Shown one piece after another: positions 1 to 7,756 of a stretch of 12,253 nt of DNA. How positions within the stretch are numbered: position 1 is the first letter of the stretch; each line of letters starts with the position of its first letter. The stretch comes from Euperipatoides rowelli (Eukaryota > Onychophora > Udeonychophora > Euonychophora > Peripatopsidae). A program made the position numbers and the translations under genes. Location of the stretch: the NCBI GenBank assembly GCA_003024985.2, contig PXIH01S0008562.1; one strand, given 5' to 3'. The notes below the pieces were generated by a model, which ran no database searches, was not told where the DNA came from, and was given only the letters and a program-made list of their open reading frames with translations.

Positions 1-191
1 AAGAATATTATAAAAAACGTTAAGCGTTATAATAAGTATTCTAATGTTTTTACTATTACAAATGCAAATTATAAAATGCAAAAGCTCAATTGGAAACGTT
101 GATCTCTGTATTAAAAATGATTTAAAAATTCTTGAAAATTTAATGGAGTTTAGTAAATTGGATCTTCCAGTGTATAATTTTATTTGTTTTT

Positions 192-1241
192 GACAGTGAG
201 CAGGCAATGGAAGTTTTTGTGAGTGGTTTTGTTAATGTGAATGGTTTCCACATAATTTATGCGAGCACCTTGCCAAACCTTGATATAATTAATATAACAC
301 TGTTGTGGATGCCTGTATCAGTGGCACTTAAGGAATTACCTCAGTTGTTGAGTGACTATGGTAATGTCTTTATGATGAAACCTTTGTCTATAAAAGTTTC
401 TCCAATGAAGTCATTTATTACAATGCCTTTGTATGTAACATTTGCTTTTACTAGCTCTACGAATCTTTCGTGCTAGCCTTACTTGATACGTTCAAAGAGT
501 GGTTTGAAAGGCTGAATCCAAAGTTGGAATTGTATTCCAATTTGTTTTAGATGCCAGCACCTTGATCATAGCATTAGAGAATGTGTATATAAGTGGTGTG
601 GGAGATGTGCTTCCTATATATTGTATGGACAAAATTGTGTTTTGAAATATAAACCTGCTTTGTTAAGAACAACTCCTGTGGAGCAGATAGATTCTTTGGT
701 GTTGCAGTTGGAAGATAATTCTCTGGTGGAGGTGGGCTTCGGGGGTCAAGTTGAGTCGACTATGAGTATGGATCAAGATGCTGGTAATCAAGGGAGATGG
801 GGCTTGGATGAGGGTTGGCAGTAAAATGGTACATCTTGTCAGTCAGTTAATGATAGTTTGAAGGAAAAGGAGTTGGAGGTTGGGGAGGTGGCAGCTAGTG
901 GTAAAGAAGATAAACCGCCTGATAAAAAGAGACTGAAATCTCAATCATATGATTTGAGTGCTTCAATGGTAGAGGGTGTGGGTGTGTTGGTTGATTCACC
1001 TATACTGTTTCTCAGGAAGAAACGTATCAGGCAACACAATGTATATCTAGTTATAATGATGGATAATTTGGGTGCAGATAATAAAATGGTGGCTTGGTTT
1101 TGGGGGTGGGGTGTTACTTTGTTGGTGGATATTTGGGGGTTTCAGATAGTTTTTCTGTTTTTTCTGAATGACGTGGTAGTATTGTATTATTATAAGGTTA
1201 TCACATTGTTTCTATATGTGTTTATTTGTGGGTTTGAATAA
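192..1241 (+). pseudogene. LINE ORF1 (gag-like, tandem CCHC zinc knuckles), broken
   Basis: All recognisable parts lie in one reading frame (codons starting at 207, 543 and 858), interrupted by stops at 474 (TAG), 513 (TGA) and 822 (TAA). The first part (about 276-476) resembles the RRM-like or gag-like domain of Tx1/L1-type ORF1 proteins, with the run PVSVALKELPQLLSDYGNV. A perfect CX2CX4HX4C knuckle follows: Cys at 543 and 552, His at 567, Cys at 582. A second knuckle has Cys at 597, 606 and 636, but Leu (codon 621) where His is expected. After that comes an acidic and then Lys-rich low-complexity tail (about 680-1030). ORF1 proteins of this type bind RNA and act as nucleic-acid chaperones in the retrotransposition particle. 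The first Met codon in the frame is at 207, but the true start is uncertain. The last part (about 1060-1241) is hydrophobic and may be untranslated linker. Confidence 0.8.
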
Positions 1242-1286
1242 AGGGGTATAAAATGTATTATGGCCGGGCAAAATTATAATTTAAAC

Positions 1287-1930
1287 TTGTTATCCTTGAA
1301 TATTCAAGGGGCTATTGGGGCCTTAAGAGGAGACAGTTTTATAAAATTCTGATGAATGAGAATATTGATATAGCTAGGATACAGGAGACTAAAATTAAAC
1401 GTGATAGTAGTGTAAATTTAGGGAAATTGAAGAGCAATTTTGTTGTTTAAGGATGGTTCTTTTCACTCCAATAGGGGAGTTTGGATTTTGATTTCTAGGG
1501 TGATGACATGTTCTGAGATTAGGGTTGTTAAGGCTATTGATCGGGATATAATATTTAAATTTGATTATTCAGGGTGCATTATATCAATTAATTAGTTATT
1601 ATGCCCAAATAATGTGGCCAAGAACAGGGTAATCATGAAAGAAATAATGTCTGTTATTGATATGAATGTGAATAATGTAATTATCGTGGGGGATTTAAAT
1701 GTGACTTTAATTGATTCTTTGCCGGAATTAAAAAGTTTTCGTAATGTTGAAAATTTTGTGGATGTAGTGATACAATACAGCATAGTTTGACCAATGTTCC
1801 TACTCATTACGGATGTGCCCCAGTACGATTAGAGTATGTGTTTATTAAGAGTTTTCACTTAAAAGCGAAGGATTTTGTGATAAAGCCTACTAATATTTTG
1901 GATCATGGGATGTTAGTTATTGATCTTCAG
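1287..1930 (+). other. APE-type endonuclease domain of LINE ORF2
   Basis: The expected motif order of L1-like endonucleases can be followed across three frames. It starts with LLSLNIQG (Asn codon at 1299), then IQETK (metal-binding Glu codon at 1385), then GDLN (Asp at 1692, Asn at 1698), then RLEYVF (from 1826), and ends with LDHG (Asp at 1901, His at 1904). These correspond to the catalytic Asn, Glu, Asp-x-Asn and Asp-His signatures of the family. The usual RLDY form reads RLEY here. A TAG at 1593 falls where family members usually continue towards a Tyr-containing strand. Confidence 0.8.
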
Positions 1931-2429
1931 GTAGGTATTAGGCGTTTGGGTCCTATCTACACTGTGAGTCAAATACATCCTTTTATTCCACCGGCATGGA
2001 TATTAATGTACTGTACAATAGTTTTTTTAGTCAACAGGGGGGGGGGGGAGGGGGTGAACTCATGGGGTGAGTTTATCCAATGTTTTTCAAATATTTTGAT
2101 TAAACCCATTATAAAATATAAAAATAAGTTGAATGCTAAGTTTTTTTATTTAAACTCGTCAATTGGCTCAATGATTAATATTAAGAGAGAAACTGTTCCT
2201 TTTTTTTATAAAATGTCATCAGGATTTAAATGTTTTGATAATCGATAAAGAGAAGGCTAATCAAATTTTACTCAGGAGAAAAATTATAGCTTCTTCAAAA
2301 GAAATAAATAGACTTACGACTTTGCATTTTTTTGAAAACCAAGGGCACCGGTTTTAACTACGTTGGTTTGTGCTGTTTTGGACTTTTTTGTTGGCTATGT
2401 ATGCAGATCATCAAATGACTAGTGCTGTA

Positions 2430-3430
2430 TCTGCGGGATGTGCGTCTTTTGACATAAATAGATCTGCAAATTTATATAATTTTGTAATTGACTCAAAAGA
2501 TATTTCTCTAGCTTTGGCATCAATTAATGCTAGTAGTGCTCCTCGGCCGGATTTGAAAATGGTAAAATTATTTAAAGAAATGTCTCATGTTTTGATCCCA
2601 CCGCTGTTGTTGGTTTTTAACCTTTAGATTAAGGAGTGTTTTTGTATTGTCCGTTAATACATTCATATTTAATTCTTTTTCTGAAAAAGAATGTGATTGA
2701 TAATAAATCTATTATGTTGGAAAACCTACGCCCTATAAACATCCAGAATACTGATTCAAAAATTAATGCAAAAATATTAACTTCTAAATTAAATAAGGTT
2801 TTACCGAATCTTTTGTCGACGGTTCAATTTTCCCTAAAATGGAATAATAACCATGTTCCTATTTTATTGCTACAAAACATTATTCAATCCATAAAGTTAA
2901 AGAAATTAAAGAATGTGGTTATGGTGTTTCAGGATATTTCTAGGGCTTTTGATTATGTGAATCACTCCTATTTGATTGGGCAGGTTTAAAGGTTATTTGG
3001 TGAGGTTAAAAGGTTATTTGGTGAATCTAACCTCATGTGTGCCTTGATTACATCAGTGAGAATAAAGTTGTGTTTGTAAAATCTAATGGGAGGTTGTTGG
3101 AGTCAGGGGTGATGAGGAGGGTATAGTGCAGGGTTCTCCTCTTAGAACAAATTTTTTTGTGATCTACATTGATATGCATTTGGGGATTTTTTTGAAAAAT
3201 TTAAATTTTATGGTTTCGGCTTTTACATATGTCATGACATGACAATTGTGTTAAACTACAGGTATGATTTGAATAGGATGTTTATTAATATTGTAGATAT
3301 ATTCACGGCAGAAACGGGGTCTATGTTTAATCATATAAGACTTATGTATGGTCACACTACTATAATAAAATGATTGATAGATATTCGGTTAGCTTTCCTG
3401 AGAAAATACTTGGGCTTCCAAGCACCTTTT
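2430..3430 (+). other. Reverse transcriptase domain remnant of LINE ORF2
   Basis: RT blocks are visible in order: the LFKEMSHVLIPPLLLVFN block (from about 2567), then LENLRPINIQNTDSKINAKI (from about 2720) leading into the block ending LPNLLSTVQF, then motif A as FQDISRAFD with the catalytic Asp codon at 2933. Motif B reads VQGSPL from 3126, followed by VIYIDMHL. At motif C the frame reads FTYVMT and then stops (TGA at 3240), where a tyrosine-plus-paired-aspartate signature is expected; the reading resumes in another frame just after, so the active site is destroyed. Downstream codons (about 3255-3369) still resemble the region after motif C. A 12-base G run at 2037-2048 in the linker upstream may have contributed to frame slippage. 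Confidence 0.8.
2983..3024 (+). repeat. 21-bp tandem duplication inside the RT remnant
   Basis: Positions 2983-3003 and 3004-3024 are adjacent copies of the same 21-mer, differing at one base. The duplication lies just after the motif A block (which ends in a stop at 2987-2989) and before motif B. Its length is a multiple of three, so by itself it would not shift the frame. It looks like local replication slippage after the element died. Confidence 0.8.
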
Positions 3431-3433
3431 ACC

Positions 3434-3460
3434 AACCTGGGTCCATTTTGGACCCAGGTT
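3434..3460. repeat. Perfect 11-bp inverted repeat (hairpin)
   Basis: The arm AACCTGGGTCC (3434-3444) is perfectly complementary to GGACCCAGGTT (3450-3460) around the 5-base loop ATTTT. It lies exactly where recognisable LINE sequence ends. It is more GC-rich than its surroundings, so the pairing is unlikely to be mere AT-rich coincidence. It could be a transposon terminus or a palindromic breakpoint. Bacterial-style termination is not relevant in this context. Confidence 0.75.
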
Positions 3461-3599
3461 TATTTTTGTTTCTGTGTTCACAATATGACTTTTCTCAATG
3501 ATTTTGGAACATGTGATGTCATTGGGATATTAAAAAACTTATTGTAATTTATATTAATTTTAATTGAAAAGTAGAACTTTAATGTTGGACCCACTAAAG

Positions 3600-4480
3600 G
3601 TTTTTGATATGTTTCACTCCTTTAAGGATCATAAATAAAATAAAAAAATTCAATTTTTTGGGGGCCCCAGAATTTTGTGTCATGTTTGGAACTATGGTAA
3701 ACATTACCATGTTATTTGCTCTCCCCCCCCCATCCCCCCAAAAAATGGGCAAGTCTATTTTCAATTGGGCCTCCTTAGCACTCCTATGTGATTATAGACC
3801 TCTAGAGTAACACAAATTTCAAATTTGAACTTAATCAAAGCATTTTAAAAAAATTAGAACTTTTGGGGCCCCTTAGCACCCCCATGTGACCACCTAGGAC
3901 CTTGAACTTTTATATACATATACTAGACCTCTACGTTAACACCAATTTCAAATTTCAATTTACTTGGACAAACCATTGGGGAATAAATTCAATTTAAAGG
4001 TTCGGAATGACGGATAGTTACACAGAGAAAATTTGTTTTTTTAATATATTAACTAGAAGAAACCCGAATCGACGGGAATTTTTTTTGGGCAAAGAATGTG
4101 GTGTCATGTTTGGAACTATGCTAAGCACTCCCATGTTACTTGCTCCCTCCCCCATCCCCCCAAAAATGGCCAAGTCTATTTTCATTGTCTACACTCCACT
4201 AGCACCCCATGTGACCACCTAGGACCTTGACCTTTTACATACATATTGTAGACCTCTAGGGTTAGACAAATTTAAAATTTCAACTTAATCGGAGCATTTA
4301 AAAACATTTTGATTTTAACCCGTCAAATAAAATTAGACGGACCGATCGATCAATCGATTGATCCTAATTAAAACAAACCTAACACAAAAAACTGCAAGTC
4401 AATTGGACACACAATTGGGGAGAAAGTTCAATTTAAACAGTTCGGAATGACGGAATGATAGACGCGGAGTGTTGTTTCTT
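3600..4480 (+). repeat. Cluster of diverged direct repeats with C-tracts
   Basis: The segment contains at least two diverged copies of a unit of about 400-450 bp. The 20 bases at 3677-3696 recur exactly at 4101-4120, and 25 bases at 3881-3905 recur exactly at 4206-4230. TTCGGAATGACGGA occurs at 4001 and 4441. A module beginning TAGACCTCTA occurs three times (3795, 3924, 4249), each followed by an AT-rich AAATTTCAAATTT-like stretch. The offsets differ (424, 325, 440, 454), so the copies have unequal deletions or internal duplications. Both copies carry C-tracts near 3723-3739 and 4146-4161. No coding similarity is recognised. The family looks like a dispersed invertebrate repeat, possibly a non-autonomous DNA transposon, but I found no terminal repeats to prove it. 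Confidence 0.75.
4348..4363. repeat. 16-bp perfect palindrome
   Basis: GATCAATCGATTGATC is its own reverse complement. It sits within the second copy of the repeat cluster, in a short run of GATC/GATT words, and is not present in the corresponding part of the first copy. No function can be assigned. Confidence 0.6.
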
Positions 4481-5440
4481 CATTTTTTTTTTTAAAAAAA
4501 GATTTTTAATGCTGTAAACTGGACTTTCCATTAACAATAATGATAATTTTTAAAAACTTAATTAAAAGTTTTAAACATAAAGAACTTGTTTATTAAATTA
4601 AAACACAGTTGTAGACATTTATTGAAATCTTTTGACAAGTAATTACACCGTCATTTATATGATTATCTCTCATCTCCCCACATAGAGATTAATTAAATTA
4701 ATAACATTATTACTAATAATGTTGCTGATGTCTCGTATGGAGCAGTTGGTAAAAAGGCAGAATAATGCATTTTTATTTAGTTGAAAGCAGCTTTTATCCT
4801 ATTAAGAAAACTTCACGACTAAATCTGTTTATTGAGATTTTGCTTCACCCTGTCAAGGAAAATCTCAATAATTCGCTTATACATTAAAATAAGAGCACAA
4901 TTTTAAAAAAGAATATTAGAGGGCTTTATAAATCATCTAAAATATAAGAAGATATTTGTCAGTTCATTTAATACGTCATTTAATCATCTGTAAACGTCAA
5001 CTTCCCTTAATTACTCGAAATTTATAGTAAAATTGTTTATAGTAAAAATGTACATCTAAGAAAATCGATTATTATAAAAAAAAAATTCCTTTTTGATTAA
5101 TTTTTCTTTCTTCTTATTTTTCCTTTTAAATTATACTCTCTATTTACAAAAAAAAAAAAAAAAAAAGCATAGCATCTGACCAAAAACAACAAAAATAATC
5201 CATAAAATAAAGGATGTCCCTAATTAATTGATTGAATTAAGAAAATCAATACAGAAAAAAAAAAAACTAACATATTGAAAAACAAATTAACCCTTTCCCC
5301 TCCAAATTAAAATTGCATTGACTGCCTTTTTTTAAATCCCCTGATTTTAATTTTAGTTTTTTTTTAAATTGTTTGATGTGATTAAAAACCAATATATTTT
5401 AGTACTTTTGAATATAAATTATACTAATTTAAAGCATTTT
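4480..5440. other. AT-rich DNA without recognisable genes
   Basis: This is low-complexity AT-rich sequence with frequent stops in all frames. It has an A-tract at about 5149-5166, shorter A/T runs, and a 13-bp inverted repeat at 4829-4871 (listed separately). No coding, RNA or transposon signature is seen. It could be intronic or intergenic. Confidence 0.6.
4829..4871. repeat. 13-bp perfect inverted repeat
   Basis: TTATTGAGATTTT (4829-4841) is perfectly complementary to AAAATCTCAATAA (4859-4871) around a 17-base spacer. The stem is AT-rich. It does not match the histone mRNA stem-loop. It could be a remnant of a small inverted-repeat element or chance in AT-rich DNA. Confidence 0.5.
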
Positions 5441-5741
5441 TGAGGCTAATAATGATTGTTAAATTAGTAAATTGTAAAGAGAAAATGGTGATTATAAATC
5501 GCCATTGGAGTGGAAAGGTATTTATTAACTCAAAAATGTTTCTGGTGTTATGTTTCAATTCCTTTACAATTAACCTCTTATATGCAGTAAGTTTTTATTT
5601 TTTCACAACAACTTTGTGTAATTGAACATTTAGGTTTCACCAATTGCAAGCAGATGGAGTTTCTGGAACTTTGCTGGAGCAATTCTCGATATTTTAGTCC
5701 TTTTTTTGATGCAGGAAGCAACAAGCGCCTGGATCTCAGAT

Positions 5742-6284
5742 GATCTCTAACCTTAACCACACACTGACACTAAGTCCAACGTGAATATAATAGCCAATTA
5801 AAGGATCTCTAAACTTAACCACACATTGACCCTAACTCCAACATGATGAATATAATAGCAAATTAAAGTATCTCTGACCTTAACCTGACACTGACCATAT
5901 GTCCAAAATGAATATAATAGCAAATTAAAGGATCACTAACCTTATCCACACACTAACCCTAACTCCAACATGAATATATTAGCAAATTAAAGTATCTCTA
6001 ACCTTAACCGCACACTGACCCTAACTCCAACATAAATGTAATAGCATATTAAAGGATCTCTAACCTTAACCACACGCTGACCCTAACTCCAACATGCATA
6101 TAATAGCAAATTAACGGATCTCTAACCTTATCCACACACTAACCCTAACTCCAACATGAATAAATTAGCAAATTAAAGGATCTGTAACCTTAACCGCACA
6201 ATGACCCTAAATCCAACATGAATATAATAGCAAATTAAAGGATCTCTAACCTTAACCACACACTGACCCTAACTCCAACATGAA
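5742..6284 (+). repeat. 62-bp satellite array, 8 full units plus a partial one
   Basis: Units begin at 5742, 5804, 5869, 5931, 5993, 6055, 6117, 6179 and 6241. All are 62 bp except the second, which is 65 bp because of an extra ATG in its CATGATGAA. The consensus runs from a GATCTCTAACCTTAACC start through ACTGACCCTAACTCCAAC to an ATAGCAAATTAAAG end. The ninth unit stops after 44 bases at the N. Units 4 and 7 share TTATCCACACACTAACCC and differ at about 2 of 62 positions. Units 5 and 8 share AACCGCACA, and units 6 and 9 are also alike, so the distal part has a three-unit (186-bp) period. Each unit contains a CCCTAA or near-CCCTAA word. No coding potential is seen. Confidence 0.95.
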
Positions 6285-6285
6285 N
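6285..6285. other. Ambiguous base (N) at satellite boundary
   Basis: This is the only N in the window. It falls in the middle of the ninth satellite unit, and the next base belongs to unrelated LINE sequence. The usual reading is a collapsed or unresolved tandem array, or a scaffold join of nominal length one. True adjacency of the sequences on its two sides should not be assumed. Confidence 0.8.
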
Positions 6286-6399
6286 CCTTTTTGGAATGCT
6301 CTCCCATCTAATCTTACTAATTTAACTTCATTTAATGCCTTTAAGAAAAATTTAGATGTATTCTTGTATTCTTATGATCCTTTTCTTGAGATGGTTTAG
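6286..6399 (+). pseudogene. C-terminal tail of a LINE ORF2 (CR1/L2-like)
   Basis: There are 37 codons open from the N to a TAG at 6397. The reading begins PFWNALPSNLTNLTSF and continues with NAFKKNLDVFLYS. The W-N-x-L-P motif followed by S-F-x-x-F-K-K-x-L is the familiar C-terminal ending of RT proteins in CR1/L2-like and related LINEs. This remnant belongs to a different LINE from the L1/Tx1-like copy at 192-3430. Only the extreme C-terminus is present, with no catalytic residues. Confidence 0.75.
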
Positions 6400-6482
6400 T
6401 GTTTTTTTTTTGTTTATGTAGTTATTTCGGTCAAAAAGCAATTTTGCTTATATGACATCTTTAAAATAAATAAATAAATAAA
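6286..6482 (+). mobile_element. 3' end of a CR1/L2-like LINE with (TAAA)n tail
   Basis: The segment reads as the last coding residues of a LINE ORF2 (6286-6399), then a short 3' UTR with a small hairpin (AAGCAA 6436-6441 with TTGCTT 6444-6449), then a TAAA microsatellite (about 6464-6482). A short hairpin plus a microsatellite tail is typical of CR1/L2-group 3' ends. The 5' portion is cut off by the N at 6285, so the true length of this copy is unknown. Confidence 0.7.
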
Positions 6483-6483
6483 T

Positions 6484-6552
6484 TCTCACGGAACCCGGAA
6501 TAAAGTGCGGCGGAACCCTAGGGTTCCGCGGAACTCTGGTTGAGAAACGCTG
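6484..6552 (-). mobile_element. Terminal part of a hAT-type non-autonomous element
   Basis: Read on the minus strand from 6552, the sequence starts CAGCGTTTCTCAACC, close to the CAGnGnTTCTCAACC-type ends of hAT-Charlie-like elements. A subterminal palindrome follows, GCGGAACCCTAGGGTTCCGC (6510-6529), overlapping a second one, GTTCCGCGGAAC (6523-6534). Such GTTCCGCGGAACCC palindromes are common just inside hAT termini. The matching opposite terminus and an 8-bp target duplication (CTATAGGC would be the right-hand copy, 6553-6560) were not found. The element abuts the LINE tail directly, so it is a half-element or was truncated. Confidence 0.6.
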
Positions 6553-6564
6553 CTATAGGCAAAT

Positions 6565-6955
6565 ATTTTAAAAATTCATTTGTTAACTTAATTTTTTTTT
6601 CCTGTTTGAATTTTTTTTTTAGTAATGTATTTCATTTGACATTGAAACTAAGACATGAATGGTCACACTAAATTAAATTTTTTTTTATAAATTATTTATT
6701 TTCAAAGAAAATAAAGTAATTCCGCAGTTTCATTTAAAAAAAAGTTTTTTTAAAATGAAATTGCTAAGTTAAACCTTTTAGCTCCTCCCCCTGAAAAAGG
6801 GTAGCTTACAACTATCAATGTCCGCAAGACGTAGCTCATTATAAAAATATTTGATGTCTATTTTAGTAATGGAATATATGAGAATGCTATAAGCCTAATT
6901 TTGCTGTACATAATGATTTTCATAAACAATAGGCTAACTTTTATTATTAATACCA
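6565..6955. other. AT-rich DNA, no feature recognised
   Basis: This stretch has poly-T and poly-A tracts and stops in all frames. A less AT-rich stretch near 6780-6835 (CTCCTCCCCCTGAAAAAGGG and following) has no recognisable identity. Confidence 0.5.
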
Positions 6956-6964
6956 GACTTGTAG

Positions 6965-7085
6965 TCAAGACAAGAAGGCCAAGACCGGCAGGTCCAAGAT
7001 CAAGGCCAAAACTGCAGGTCCAAGATCAAGGCCAAGACAAGAACAAGCCAGTGGTTCAAGGCCAAGAGCAGTTAGTTGAAATCAA
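6965..7085 (+). repeat. CCAAGA/GGCCAAG-rich imperfect tandem repeat
   Basis: The stretch is built from CCAAGA, CAAGG and GGCCAAG words. The 22 bases at 6988-7009 recur exactly at 7014-7035 (26-bp period). Translated, it gives a Pro/Arg/Gln/Lys low-complexity reading with no domain, so I treat it as repeat DNA rather than a gene. A related patch lies at 7230-7360. Confidence 0.65.
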
Positions 7086-7229
7086 AACTATTTCAACACC
7101 AAGAAGAAATGTAAGACAAACAAACTGTAACATTGGTTTTTTTATACCAATTAGCCTACTAATATTTTAATTTAAAAATAAATATCCTGCATATTTATTT
7201 ATACAACTGAACTATCTGAGTTGACAGTA

Positions 7230-7360
7230 AGGAAAGATTGTCCAAGACCAGGAGAACAAGACTATGAGAACGAGGCCAAGTCCGAGGCCAATTCGTTTAT
7301 CTTCGAGACCAAGGCCAAGTTCAAGGATACATTTTGTTGGCCTCGAGAGGTCTCGAGGAC
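7230..7360 (+). repeat. Second GGCCAAG-rich patch with CCTCGAG hairpin
   Basis: It uses the same word vocabulary as 6965-7085 (CCAAGACCAGGAGAACAAGA, GAGGCCAAGTCCGAGGCCAA, GACCAAGGCCAAG). It ends with CCTCGAG (7341-7347) and CTCGAGG (7352-7358), a perfect 7-bp stem around a 4-base loop. The two patches are separated by about 145 bp of ordinary AT-rich DNA and may be halves of one interrupted element. An open reading frame crosses it but is low complexity. Confidence 0.55.
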
Positions 7361-7756
7361 TATAACTCTGATTAATACCAGTACTCTCTTAATTTATTTT
7401 GTTAATCATTTTATTTGACTAATAGCATACAAGTTAAAGATATTTTTCAGATTCACATGAATTTTCAAAAAGTAGGATATATTTCAAGTCCTGGGAAATA
7501 TGTCAAAAATCACAAACTGTAGTAAATAGCCTTTCTTTTTTTTAATTATCCATGGGGGAGGGGAGTATAACAGTTTTCAATAGTTGCCAAACCATACTAT
7601 GTATGAATTGTAATCTGTCTTACATATGGGTTAAATTGTTTTTATCTATGAAGACAATTTGCCCTTATTAAAAAATATTCTCTTACTTGTAGTTTTGTTA
7701 CGGTTTGTCTGTATTCAACCAGCGTTTTGTTTTGTTCTAGCCTAGTTGTTTTTCAG

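Larger units (their letters stand above)
192..3430 (+). mobile_element. Degenerate L1/Tx1-type LINE, 3'-truncated
   Basis: Two consecutive coding remnants on the + strand have the order of an L1/Tx1-clade non-LTR retrotransposon. ORF1 is gag-like with CCHC zinc knuckles, and ORF2 has an N-terminal endonuclease followed by reverse transcriptase. Every domain is interrupted by stops or frame changes, so the copy is dead. The 5' boundary is not seen: reading-frame similarity fades before about 192, and 1-191 could be untranslated leader. The RT can be followed to about 3425, after its motif C; the thumb, C-terminal region, 3' UTR and tail are absent. Loss of the 3' rather than the 5' end is not what target-primed reverse transcription usually leaves, so deletion or a later insertion near 3430 is inferred. 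The clade call rests on domain order and motifs, not on a phylogeny. Confidence 0.85.
1260..3430 (+). pseudogene. LINE ORF2 (endonuclease-reverse transcriptase), broken and truncated
   Basis: The probable start is the ATG at 1260, 18 bases after the ORF1-frame stop. The reading jumps frame near 1320, 1447, 1760, 2230, 2610-2640 and 3000-3100, and stops occur at 1448, 1593 and 2355. The N-terminal part is an exonuclease-endonuclease-phosphatase (APE-type) domain and the later part is a non-LTR reverse transcriptase. In a live element the endonuclease nicks the genomic target and the RT primes on the nick. An intervening linker (about 1930-2430) is Lys/Asn-rich. The reading ends around 3425, so roughly the C-terminal third or more of a usual ORF2 is missing. 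The many lesions mean an old, non-functional copy. Confidence 0.85.

Noticed and set aside
1592-1807. Minus-strand frame of 71 codons
   Set aside because: It is the antisense shadow of the LINE endonuclease domain, whose motifs are on the + strand.
3604-4222. Open frames of about 70 codons in the repeat cluster
   Set aside because: They are parallel translations of the two repeat copies through C-tracts, with no domain and no similarity outside the DNA repeat.
5742-6284. CRISPR-like array
   Set aside because: The repeats are contiguous 62-mers with no unique spacers, in a eukaryotic context. This is a satellite.
6971-7170. Pro/Arg/Gln-rich protein
   Set aside because: The reading comes from simple CCAAGA-type repeats. 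Composition and period explain it without coding.
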